From Isoetes taiwanensis (taxonomy: Eukaryota; Streptophyta; Lycopodiopsida; Isoetales; Isoetaceae): 64,000 nucleotides of DNA. Position 1 is the first letter of the stretch. Each line of letters starts with the position of its first letter. Location of the stretch: positions 688,187 through 752,186 of the forward strand of contig JAJEKV010000110.1 in the NCBI GenBank assembly GCA_021234155.1, given 5' to 3'. The translations under genes and the position numbers were made by a program. The notes beneath the pieces are model-generated. The model saw only the letters and a program-made list of their open reading frames with translations. It ran no database searches and was not told the DNA's origin. Of this stretch, positions 11,743 to 21,876 are shown in pieces.

Positions 11743-12605
11743 GTACCTTCCCCTGAAGCGGGTTACATTGCCGGGTTGTCTGGGAAATGTTTCAGATGGT
11801 CATGGCGAAGCACCTATGCTGTTAGAGGAGATCGGTTGTGGTGCCTCTGGTGCTGTTGTCTATAGATGCCTTCTTGAAGGGCATACACTGGCCACTAAGG
11901 TTAGTCTTGTTCTGTATAAATTCTTATTAGTTTTTCAGAGCTTGATGCTTTATTGAACAGGTGAAACAATTAAGTACAAGTGATGCTTCCTTATTAAAGC
12001 AAAGTGGATACCGTTGGTTGAGTGAATTGCATATCCTCTACAGCATTGGAGAGCATCCATGCATAGTAAGCTTTTATGGTCACGAGCTGCAACTAGTGCC
12101 AGAAACAGCAACTGGAAAAGACAGGATTGCTTCACAGCTCATGTTGTTTTTGGAGTATATGAAGACTGGCACACTTCAGGTAGTCTTGGCAGTAGATGAT
12201 TCCACTATAAATTCCGCCAGTTCTTGAAGACCTAAGCTTTTGTTGCTGCAGGACCTCAAAGAAAAGTTGATGCTTGAAGGAAATAGCCACATGCCTGCCA
12301 CTATTTTGTTGCATATTGCAAAGTCAGTAGTATCTGGATTGGCTTCATTAAAAGAATATAATCCACCGGGATATTAACTTAATATTATTAAGGCCACAAA
12401 TATTCTTCTAGATATGGAAAGTGCAGGTACGCCAATTGTCAAGATTTGCGACTTCGACAGTGCAGTTTCTCTTAATCCATCTGCATGGCACGGATGCTAT
12501 CTGGCACATCTTGGTGTGCCATCAACGAACAGTTGCATTGGAACGCTTCGATGGATGGCTCCTGAAGTGCTGAATTCTAATTGTACCAAGCAGTCATATG
12601 GATTG
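11743..12605 (+). CDS. Kinase gene: protein kinase N-lobe and activation segment
   Basis: Exon 11743-11899 is intact: RYLPLKRVTLPGC, then the glycine loop EEIGCGASGAVVYR and the ATK lysine at its end. Exon 11961-12179 carries helix C (SELHIL) and the hinge region (LMLFLEYMKTGTLQ). Exon 12253-12605 has LLHIAKSVVSGLASLK, HRD, TNILLD, VKICDFDSAV, GTLRWMAPEV. DFD stands in place of DFG. About 14 bases seem to be missing just before IIHRD, and 14 extra bases (12378-12391) follow it, so the frame is lost and regained. The exon ends at YGL before a good donor (GTGAGC), so a C-lobe exon is expected but not seen. Confidence 0.7.
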
Positions 12606-15600
12606 GTGAGCACCGCCCAGAAGGAAAAATGGCCATGCCCATCCGTCCTTTCTCCATTTCCACACCAACCAGCCTCCCTGCAAATACAAAGAGTATTATG
12701 GAGAGCACTACTCCTTCCGCATCATATCTTACCATCTCCACACCGTAAACTTGGTCCAGAGAAACTCCTAAATTTTACTCAAACGATGGCCTTCCTTCAG
12801 GGCTTTTAAGCATAAGTCCCTGAATGCTGGAATGTCCTAAAATTAGTCCTTAACTTTGATTACTTTAAATATTACTTTGTTTTCTGGCTTATCTGTCTTG
12901 GTTTTTGTATGTAATGGGCCATGTTAGTACAACTAAAAGTTGATTCTTGGCAAGAATTAAAAAATAGCTGAAGGTTTAAGGAAATATATTGGTGGCGTAA
13001 CGGATAAAACTTCATTGTCTTTGAGCTTCGTATTTTTAATTGCATGTCATATAAAGGAATCTTTGCTATTTATGGATGTATCTTAATGGGATGTTTTCAT
13101 CTTTTATTGTGGGCCGTTGATGGTCAAAATATTCCCCATCTCATGCCAGATCAAGGGCCTCCAACTTTTTTCGCCTTCCCATCGAAACTTCCAATGGTGC
13201 AAAAAACAGCTACTTCAACCATTAGTCGAATTTAAACTTTGAATCGACAAAGCCAAACATGAGGCATCTTTTCAATCAAATAGAACCTATCTCATATTAT
13301 TATGAATAGATAGGCTCTGACATTAGTACTGTAAGTTACGAAAAGGGATGGCTCATAGCAGCAACTGCAAAAGAGCCAAGGACATCGTCGTCAAGACTTG
13401 CATCTGGGCAAACTTGGGGAGACTTGCAAACATAGTTTGAAGGAACGACCTCCCCTTTGGCCCCATATACCATATTACATGTGTGTTTTTTTCATAAGTC
13501 AGATGCAATGGTTTGTTTGGTAAACAAAATATAAAAAGTCATTGAGTGATATTCTCATACATATCTATTCATGTCCCAATGCTTAGTCTGAAACGTCAAC
13601 AAAGACCACCCAACAAATCTTGGTTTTTTCCATAGCAAAATACATATTAATTACTTAAGATCGCAAATAAATAGCCTAAGTTTAAGGCACATCAAAGGGC
13701 TTATATTACCTCTTCTTATCTTATCTTATCTTAGCAAGAAATGTGCTATTTATCTATCCTAAATCTGAATACAACTCGCCTAGATTTATCATTATTGAAA
13801 TGCATTGAAAAGGAGTCTTGAATATAGTTATCTTTTGTCAGGAGGATAGAGAGATATATATCCCCATGGTTGATCCTGAAAGACCATTTGGGGTATCACC
13901 AATTAAGAAAATTCTAAGAAAGTTCTAGTTTTCGATACTTCCACAGTTGCCAAATATTCGCCATCAACATATAGATACTTCACATTTTGATGAAATGGAT
14001 GCTATGTATTTACTTCAAGTGCACATTCCATACCCAAAAGTGATGCAACGTTTGATGTAAGGTTTGCTGGAAGATATTTTGCAATATCTGGGCACTAGTC
14101 ACTAGTCAGCACGACTTTGAATTTTGAATAAATTATCTTTATTAGAAGGAAAGGTCAGCATTCAAATGTGGATGTCATTATCTAATGTAGTTTCAAGTAC
14201 CTTGACGACCCCCTTATTCCTTATTGAAAGTCAATGTTCAGGAACCCAAAGAAAAAATTTATGCAATAGAAGAAAGTCAACCTTTGGGAGAGGGTTCATT
14301 GCGACTAGGTTTTGACTTTAACTTCTTATTTGTAGCCTGACTCCTTAAATTCAATTCAAACTTATGTTAGCTATTGAATTTCAGCTTTCTAGCATAGTAA
14401 CTTTGATGTAAAATCGTCATACTCACTTTTTTCTTCTCAGGTTTCCAGCACAACCTAGGCGCTCTCACCTTTTCACTACAATGTCACTCAAATTGTTAAA
14501 TTAATTTGTACCTTTATACCTGTTGAGTTTCCTTATTTGTTTATTAAAGGAGACGGTTCAATTTGACTTATCTAAGCCAAAGCCAAAGCCATGTGATAGC
14601 TTATTTAACCTCTACAAAGATGTCATTGATTCTCCAAGATATCTATCCCTAGACCCACTTAGATTTCCCTAACAGTCCGCAGTTGGTTCTTATAGCTTAT
14701 TGCAAGATTGTAGCAAGGCTCCCTTTGATTTTCCATTGTCCTTCTAAGGTAGATAATTTTGTTCTTCTTTGTTGTAACACTCACCGCATTTCAAAACCGC
14801 TTTTGATGAAAACAATGGGAAACCTCGAAAGCATGATTTTGAACTCAAATAATTTCCAAGTTTTTTTAATGCATTCTAGACATTAGTCGATAAGAAGGTA
14901 TTTGCAGATCAACGTTTTTGACCACAAATAATATATGCCTATGGATAGACGATCATCATCAATTATTCCTAGGGAAGTCCAAACCGATTCAAGTATGTAT
15001 CTCATTATGAACAGCCTCCATAGATGAAGGTGCCTAGTTCTATATTAGCAAACTTACTACATCCGCTCAAATTGAAACTATAAGCATTGACCCCATAAAG
15101 TGCAAATTGCGTATAATCTAGGCGCCATCAGAAACCATTCATTCGCAGATTCAAGCATATAGATAACCACACACAATAGGAGATATAAGTTCGATGGTTT
15201 CTTATTTATGTATTCACCAAACCTTGCAAACTAATAAAAAAAACAACCATGTAGGAAAAATGTAACCAAAGATATATCATATTCTACATGCAATTTGGCT
15301 TTTTTTGCATGATACACACCGTTATACCACATAGCTTGCTTTGGGATCAATAAAACTTACAGCTTGCTTTGACCCCGGGTTCAAAATCGATTTGTAGGTA
15401 GTGTGCTTAAAAATCTAGAAACGGCATGAGCAATATCGAAAAACAAGCTTACCCCTTTGCTTCAGCTTTGTTTAGTTCATTTATGTGCCATTATAAATTT
15501 GTTGTTACCCATAACGTCTTTCTTGCATCCCTCTAAGGGTATGGTCACATGTACATGTCAACATGAAGGGATAGATGCGCCCATTAACAATTTGAGAGCT

Positions 15601-16344
15601 CATAGTGCAAGAGTGCGCTAGGTGTTTTGCATAGACCGTCCCTCGCTATTTTGGTCGTGGTTCTCCGGATTAGAATTTGATTTTTAGAGGGTAGCTGCAT
15701 GCTATGTTTTCGGGACAAAGGCAGTTGTCATATGCATGTCCTACCAATGATGGCCAAATTTCATAGAGTGATCTACAATAGCTGGATGTCTCACTAATAC
15801 TATTAGAGCTGCAGCAAGTAGTGCCTGCTAGGTTCCTTCTGCAAGCAAGCATGGTGCTTGAAGTTTGCATACTAAAAAAGCAAGGATATGTTAAAAGTGC
15901 ACAACATACACTCATAAGCATAATTATGATGTGTCGGCATTTTTGTATATATCTCTATTGAATCATCATTATTTACCAAGTGACCCTAATCAAAGAAGAG
16001 GTCTCCCACCTAGATTGACATGTGCTACAGGGAGCTAAAAATCAGGGAACTTGTGGTCCAACTCTTAAATTTCTAATAGCATTTCAGATACTCTTAGCTG
16101 CTGTAGTTTTTTGGCACACATGCATACCAAGAGCATTGTACAAAACAAAGAGTTATTTTAAAGTACATAAGCAACATCAAATTAAGTAGTCCAAAAACAT
16201 GATCAAAATGAGAATATGATGCATGCGCAAACAAATGTGCAATTGCAGAACTTGTCCAAAACACAATCAACATATACTCATGCTGAAATGATAATAGCAT
16301 ACTTCATTAGCCAAAATCTTGGACTAACCAAAGATGGAAGTCAA
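12606..16344. other. No recognisable gene downstream of the kinase fragment
   Basis: About 3.7 kb of AT-rich sequence. I looked for the missing kinase C-lobe (a conserved D-[IV]-W-S-x-G region) and for retrotransposon domains and saw neither. The only simple repeat is a (TTATC)n tract at 13712-13734. It may be intron, 3' flank or decayed transposon. Confidence 0.4.
13712..13734 (+). repeat. (TTATC)n microsatellite
   Basis: Four successive pentamer units of TCTTA/TTATC in an otherwise non-repetitive AT-rich stretch. Confidence 0.8.
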
Positions 16345-16685
16345 TTTGAAGCACATAAAACTGATTTAGAATTTGTAAGATACATAAAACAACTGGGTTC
16401 AAATCACATTTATGCTTTGTTTATGATCAGAAGGGGACAAAACATGTTCTAGTTAGTTAATGCTACTTTATATTAATGCCATTAGTTATAAAACCCAAAA
16501 TGATGCAAATAACACTTGGAAGCACATAAAACAGATTTTGAATTTGTAAGATACATAAAACAACTGGGTTCAAATCACATTTATGCTCTGTTTATGATCA
16601 AAAGGGGACAAAACATGTTCTAGTTAGTTAATGCTACTTTATATTAATGTCGTTAGTTATAAAACCCAAATGATGCAAATAACAC
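16345..16685 (+). repeat. 171-bp tandem duplication next to the Copia element
   Basis: Unit 1 is about 16345-16515 and unit 2 about 16516-16685. Both run from GAAGCACATAAAAC to GATGCAAATAACAC, with only a few substitutions and one base of length difference. The second unit ends 79 bp before the left LTR of the Copia element. Neither unit has a coding frame I recognise. Confidence 0.85.
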
Positions 16686-16763
16686 CGATTCTTGGTGCAA
16701 AACCATCAAGCTACTTAAGTTAAATCTTAACAATGGAGAAGGATAATAAATGGATACAGTTGT

Positions 16764-16994
16764 TGTAAAGAATAGGTAGAGGAGGACAATAAACAAGATC
16801 CTTCACCAAACCAAGACATCTTCTCCTTTATTCACATCCAATATATATACAATGAATAAATCTTAATGCACATGCATACTATACAAGTGTTGTGCATGCA
16901 ATCACATGCGCAGACATGCGCATGTGCATGTACATGCATGCAATCTAATGCATGTTGATAACATTGTACAAATCCAATATTCAATATTCTAACA
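16764..16994 (-). repeat. Copia 3' LTR (left)
   Basis: 231 bp, TG...CA. It contains a run of alternating purine-pyrimidine sequence with several CATGCA/TGCATG words (about 16873-16953). Apart from this run it is practically identical to the right LTR. Confidence 0.9.
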
Positions 16995-17700
16995 CTCCCC
17001 TCATGCCAACACTTGAACTCCCAAAATATGGCGTAATTCTTCAAAACGAAAGCACGCCGCAATGGTTTGGTAAATATATCCGCAACCCGTGTTTCAAGAC
17101 GCATAAACCCAACTTAATCTTTTCGCTTTTTACTACTTGACGATAAAATGATGTCGTGATAGCAATATGCTTTGTTCTATAGTGGTACACGATTCTTCGC
17201 TATAGCAATACAACTTTGATTGTCGCACAATATTTTTGTTGGTTCTATTTGTTTCATAAAAATACTTTTCATAAGTCTTCGCATCCATACGACTTTTGCA
17301 AAGACCGAGACCGCTTATATACTCGCTTTCAGCTGATGATAATGCCACCGATTCTTGACGCTTACATCTCCAAGAAATCAAACTTCCACCATCAAGAAAA
17401 ACGCCCATACCACTAGTGGATCTTCTAGTATCAATGTCACCAGCCCAATCAGATCCGAGTATACTAACAACTTTTGTCCACCATGAAGTACTAAAACCAT
17501 AATCAATAGTACCTTTCAAATATCAAGAACGCTTTGGCGGCTTTGCCAATGTTGAGAACCCGGTTCGCATATAAACCTCGCTTAAGATATCCCGCTGCAA
17601 AAGCAATATCCGGTCTAGTGTTCAATGCAAGGTACATCAATGCTCCAATCAAGCTTTGATATGGTGTCTTCAACATTGTTTCATACTCCCCTCAAGGCTT
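16995..17700 (-). pseudogene. Copia RT C-terminus and RNase H
   Basis: Minus strand, read right to left. 17700-17520 gives KTPYQSLIGALMYLALN and TRPDIAFAAGYL, the typical end of Copia reverse transcriptase. 17519-17133 gives STSGMGVFLDGGSLISWRCK and QESVALSSAESEYI, the hallmark of Copia RNase H. The last part (about 17104-17030) gives VADIFTKPLRRAF. Frames change several times, so no single protein can be made. Confidence 0.85.
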
Positions 17701-17829
17701 TAGGTCTCATCCAAGATAGATAAGATAGTACCTGGTACAATTGGTGTTGCTACAGTGTCTCAAACATTTGATCAGATCTCAAACATTTGATCTTTTTTCC
17801 AATCAAGTTCTCTCAGCCTGCTTTATATT

Positions 17830-18290
17830 GCTTGAAAAACTCCAAAAACTTCATCCTTAGTGCTCGTGAAATAACATTTGCATTTCCTCGCTAAAATCGC
17901 CAATGAAAGTTACAAAGTATAACTTTCTATTCAAAGAAGTAACCCGTGATGGGTCCAACAACATCGTAATGAACAAGCTCCAATACTTCACTAGTTTTCC
18001 TTTCGTAGTCTTTGAAAGGCAAAACATGCATCTTTCCAAGCATGCATCCGTAACAAACACCCATCTTAGTTTCATGTCCACAACTAAGATCCGCTACCAA
18101 TTGATTCTTCACTATATGTTGGATCGTGGCCACATTCAAATGTGCCAACCTACGATGCCAAAGTTCAAGTTGAGAAGCAGAGGTTTTGCTACAAGACTCA
18201 ACAACTTCTCTTGGTCAAATCAACCAAGACTTCATACAAGTTACCTCGACGCTCGACTTGAAGAACCACCTTCCAATCTAGATTGAAGAT
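17830..18290 (-). pseudogene. Copia GAG-pre-integrase / integrase N-terminus
   Basis: The frame at 17927-18148 reads AHLNVATIQHIVKNQLVADL, then CYGCMLGKMHVLPFKDYERK and LVHYDVVGPI. This is the zinc-binding GAG-pre-integrase (H..CxxC) running into the first strand of the integrase core. The rest of the integrase, with its DDE residues, is missing. Confidence 0.8.
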
Positions 18291-18599
18291 TCTACAAAGA
18301 TTCACCGCCAAACAACACTGATGTCCTCAGGTCGCAAATCTTTGCCACCGATACAAGATTAGTGATCAAATCAAAACCAATAAAGCATCATAAAATGCAA
18401 AACTTTTCCATTTGACAAAGGAATTGCATCTCCTACTCCACCTACAATCTTTTCATCACCATCTCCAACTCTCACCGTAGTTGAAGTGTTCTAAACTTAT
18501 CAAACCAAGCACTTAGATGAAAACATATTATTTGTTGCACCGTAATCAATGCACAAACGACTTACTATATCTATCAAAATTCCATAACTTTCAAACCAA

Positions 18600-19560
18600 T
18601 CTCTTTTTTATTTTCATTTTTGATTCACCTCGAAAATGCAACGCTTTGTTGCGCCACTTGCTCGGAGCAATATCATTCACATTTTGGCTCTTGTACCAAA
18701 TGACATTCTCTTCAAATCAGCTTTCATTTGTCTACAAAATCTTTGTATGTGACCCAACTTATGGCAATAGTTACACCTCGACATTGGCAAATCTCCCATC
18801 ATCATTGGCAAATCTCCCATCATCACGCCAACGCCCTCCACGACCATTACCATCTTCTTGTGTGGTACCTCTACTTGTACCTACACCACCTCTGCCACCA
18901 CGACCACGCCCACGATAAACATAACCGCACCTCTTCCACGCCCACGGCCATGTGACAAGAGCCACTTCATTAGAATTACTCATATAGCCTGCAGCTTTGT
19001 TGTGTCTCAAGCTCACCTTGATGGAACTACACGCTTCAACAAAATTACCTTTTATAAAGTGTCCTTACGCATATCTTTAAAGGATCAAGTCTTTTGAGGA
19101 AAAGCTTTTGTGAAAGCTATAACTTGAGCCTCCCGGTCTTAGTTTATTCTGCAAAGAAAGAACTTTTGCAAATATCTCATTGAAAGCTACAATGAGTTTT
19201 TCCACGTCTTCTCCTTCCTTATACTTCAAAGTATCTAACTTTGCCTCTAAAGCAGCAAGCTCTGCAGAGGTTAATTGGCCATACTTTGCTTCTAATGCCT
19301 CCCAAAGATCATGCGCAGATGTGAAAGAAGTTGGTGAAGATGATGAAGATATAGAACTACTTCCTGGTAACTGCATTAATACACCATCAGTGATAACATT
19401 TAGAAGAAATGCTATCGCCCTTCGATCTTTCTCCTTCCAATCATCCGCCGAGTTTGTGGTTTAGACGCCCTATCACAGACAACAATCATCGCCTTCCAAC
19501 AAACCCTTCACTGAAACTTCCAAGAATGCCAATGCGTTCCATCAAAAGGCTTTAGAGTGG
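18600..19560 (-). pseudogene. Copia gag (UBN2-type with zinc knuckle)
   Basis: The frame at 19077-19376 gives LWEALEAKYGQLTSAELAAL and KEGEDVEKLIVAFNEI, typical of the UBN2/gag-polypeptide family of Copia elements. Farther on is a Gly/Arg-rich stretch (about 18771-18960), then CNYCHKLGHIQRFC (about 18734-18775), a CX2CX4HX4C zinc knuckle for RNA binding. The parts are in different frames. Confidence 0.8.
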
Positions 19561-19626
19561 ACTCAATCTTCATAAACTTAGACATCTCGAACAACGAGAC
19601 AAGATCAACCTACAGCTCTGATACCA

Positions 19627-19852
19627 TGTAAAGAATAGGTAGAGGAGGACAATAAACAAGATCCTTCACCAAACCAAGACATCTTCTCCTTTATTCACAT
19701 CCAATATATATACAATGAATAAATCTTAATGCACATGCATACTATACAAGTGTTGTGCATGCAATCACATGCGCATGCGATGTGCATGTACATGCATGCA
19801 ATCTAATGCATGTTGATAACATTGTACAAATCCAATATTCAATATTCTAACA
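19627..19852 (-). repeat. Copia 5' LTR (right)
   Basis: 226 bp, TG...CA, next to the tRNA-Met primer site at about 19615-19626. It differs from the left LTR mainly in the GCGCAGACATGCGCATG part, where it is a few bases shorter. Confidence 0.9.
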
Positions 19853-21305
19853 ATTGTCGCCATATGCCCAGATCGCCAAAGAGCTAGCAAGAAAGTAATT
19901 TATCCAGAAGTTAATCAAAAACAGAGCCATAGTGATGGTCATGGTCCAGCTTAAGTTTCCAACAAACACATTTTTATGTTTGCTGGCCACATAGTAAAAC
20001 CGCACTCTGCATCACGATATGGAATATTTGAAGTACAACAATTTGAGAACAAAACAAAATTGATGAGCTACAAAGATAAGTACAAATGTAATAAGATGAT
20101 GAGTTACCCAAGCCGCAATGTTGATAGTGCAGAAACTTACGCATATAACACCAATTCAAAACCTCAAAGCTGGGAGTTTTAAACCCTCCACGCTCTTTAA
20201 TCCAATACCGACAACACATACAAAGGTTTAAAAGCATCCTTTCTACCACAAATATGTCAAAACAAGAAGGAAAGGACATCAAGGCTTAAAGGGGCTAGAA
20301 ACATAACGCCAAGACATAAGAGAACCGAAGCTTAGCCTAAATTTGAATGCACCATCAGATCGTAAATTTGAGCGAAAGCGTAACGTAATCCTACAATTTA
20401 AAACTAGTCCGACCTAACTGCTCAAGCCCGCGGCCTTGACCGCAGCCCCGAATAATTTAGTTACCGCCATGTAATAAATTAAAAACTCCAAGAACGCCTG
20501 CTCAATCTGCTTCCATTCCGCTTAGAGCAGAGGTCACCACATGATTCCTCTTTTGTGGTAAAATTTGAAGGTGATCCAAAACAAGCGATACACACATGAA
20601 GGTCCGCTTTGGCAACCACCGCCGCTTTCTCCTCGACCTCGTACATAGCTCAAGAGTTTTCCCGCATAACTACTATGCCGCTCACGACCACGATCCTTCT
20701 CTGGAGCGCCTTCTTGTGCAGGAAAAAAAAATGGTTCGATGCCCAACAAAAGCTTCAGAGGATGCAAGAAGTCCGAAGAATCATCAAAGGATCATAAAAT
20801 TTTAAAGTCCGAAGGATCTTTGCAGGATGCGAGAGGCTTTTGAATCCTAGCTATAGCCATAAGAAAGTCGCAGTGACCACCAAGAAAGTTTGATAGATCT
20901 TGGAAAGCTAAATGGAAGCATTTCATGTGGATTTGGCCAACGCTCTAGAGGATGCACGAAGTCCGAAGGATCGTCAAAGTAGGAAGTCTGAGGATGCAAA
21001 AAGCTTCAGAAGATGTGGAAAGCTTCAGAGTTTTAGCTATGGCCACCAAAAAAGCTTGGCTATGGCCACCAAGAAAGCTTGGTAGATCTCGAAAAGCTTG
21101 GCTTGGCTTGGCCATGGCAAAATAGAACAGAACAGAGAAGGTGGAGACTAGAACAGCAGTGAAGTCGAAAAGAACGAGATCAAAAATAATGGAGAGGTCG
21201 AGGTCGAGGTGTGCGTGTAAGGATCGCTAAACCCAAGGAGCCAAACCCCCAGAGAATTACTTGGCTTTTCTAATTTACCCGGCCCTTTCAAAATTATAGA
21301 ATCGA
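19853..21305. other. Intergenic stretch with degenerate short repeats
   Basis: No gene seen. At 20751-21130 there are degenerate repeats: GAGGATGCA-GAAGTCCGAA-GGATC-TCAAAG type words at about 20758 and 20951, and GCTATGGCCACCAA-AAAGCTTGG twice in tandem (about 21034-21087). The latter word also opens the S2 repeat at 7877, so the right part belongs to the S3 member described separately. Confidence 0.5.
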
Positions 21306-21310
21306 TGGTT
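21059..21310 (+). repeat. ACGTGGC-type dispersed repeat, member S3, left part (split by Gypsy)
   Basis: It has GCTATGGCCACCAAGAAAGC and TTGGTAGATCTC as in S2, then GGCTTTTCTAATTT close to the insertion point. It continues beyond the Gypsy element at 32277. The Gypsy therefore inserted into a pre-existing copy of the repeat. Confidence 0.6.
21306..21310 (+). repeat. Gypsy target-site duplication, left
   Basis: TGGTT, matching 32272-32276 exactly. Confidence 0.9.
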
Positions 21311-21876
21311 TGTTTGGGGTCCGGGTTCGAACTCCTCGAAGACAGCCCTCGTGAGGACCCGTGGATCTAACAGAGAGTCCTGGGACTATGTCACGATTTG
21401 CCGAAAGAGAAGAAAAGAAGAGAACGTAACAAATGAAAGAAAGATGATAAGCTTCCTTGATATCAATGATGAAAATACATGAGCTCTCGCAATAGAGAGA
21501 AAACCGAAAGGAGACAAGACTCAAAACTCATCTAAAAACTTATGAGCTAACTCTACTCATATATATAGTACAATGGCCTTGGGCCCAATATAGACACTCG
21601 ACCGATCTCGTGCCGACTCGAAGGAGGCCTGATTTGTGTATATTGGCGGTGCCTCTTTGAAGTGCCTAGAATCACGCCGACGCCGACGCTGGTGGACGGC
21701 CGCCACTTGTCCGAAAGCGCTTGTTGTTGAACACCAAAGGCTTTGATCAAGGGGGTCTTCGCTTAGTCTTCTCATGAGGGCTTGATGTCCCAATTCGGGG
21801 TTGACCGAGGATCTTTGAGCTTGACCCGGTCCGACGATGCATGAATAGTCCTCGCATCAGAGGCACAAGATTAACA
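21311..21876 (-). repeat. Gypsy 3' LTR (left)
   Basis: 566 bp, TG...CA. Compared with the right LTR it differs at, among others, ACTCCTCGAAG versus ACTCCCGGAAG, GTCCTGGG versus GTCCGGG and TTTGTGTATA versus TTTGCAGTGTATA. Each can be explained by one original CTG or CAG. Confidence 0.95.

Larger units (their letters stand above)
8611..12605 (+). pseudogene. LRR-EDR1-protein kinase gene, disrupted and lacking the kinase C-lobe
   Basis: A spliced gene whose layout (acidic N-terminus, LRRs, low-complexity linker, EDR1 domain, protein kinase) matches the plant family of Arabidopsis At1g04210, which from memory is a Raf/CTR1-related LRR kinase. Readable exons: 8611-9287, 9453-9717, 9795-9916, 9971-10646, 10736-11141, 11230-11410, 11743-11899, 11961-12179 and 12253-12605, all with GT/AG borders. 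Damage as written: TAA at 9490-9492 where the LRR pattern expects Gln, one-base shifts near 9600, 9700, 10315, 10755 and 11240, and a scrambled segment around the HRD motif (12350-12391). After the donor at 12606 I see no exon for the kinase C-lobe before the next long-repeat copy at 55423. Some shifts lie at CTG/CAG or homopolymers and may be sequencing errors, so the gene could be intact in the plant except for the missing end. Confidence 0.75.
16764..19852 (-). mobile_element. Ty1/Copia LTR retrotransposon, internally deleted
   Basis: Two near-identical LTRs (16764-16994 and 19627-19852) start with TG and end with CA. On the minus strand the right LTR is the 5' LTR and is followed at once by TGGTATCAGAGC, the classic initiator-tRNA-Met primer site of plant Copia elements. 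A purine tract (ATGAGGGGAG on the minus strand) precedes the 3' LTR. Flanks are GTTGT on the left and ATTGT on the right, a likely 5-bp target duplication with one mismatch. At 3.09 kb it is shorter than usual (about 5 kb): gag, GAG-pre-integrase, the RT end and RNase H remain, but the integrase core and most of RT are gone. It could only move with help from an intact relative. Confidence 0.9.

Noticed and set aside
18771-19016. Gly/Arg-rich frame near 18771-19016 as a separate RNA-binding protein.
   Set aside because: It lies between the gag domain and the zinc knuckle of the Copia element and is part of gag.
21311-21345. GGGTTCGAACTCC at the LTR start resembles the B-box/T-loop of a tRNA gene.
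   Set aside because: There is no A-box and no cloverleaf around it, and the same words occur in both LTRs as part of the terminal sequence.
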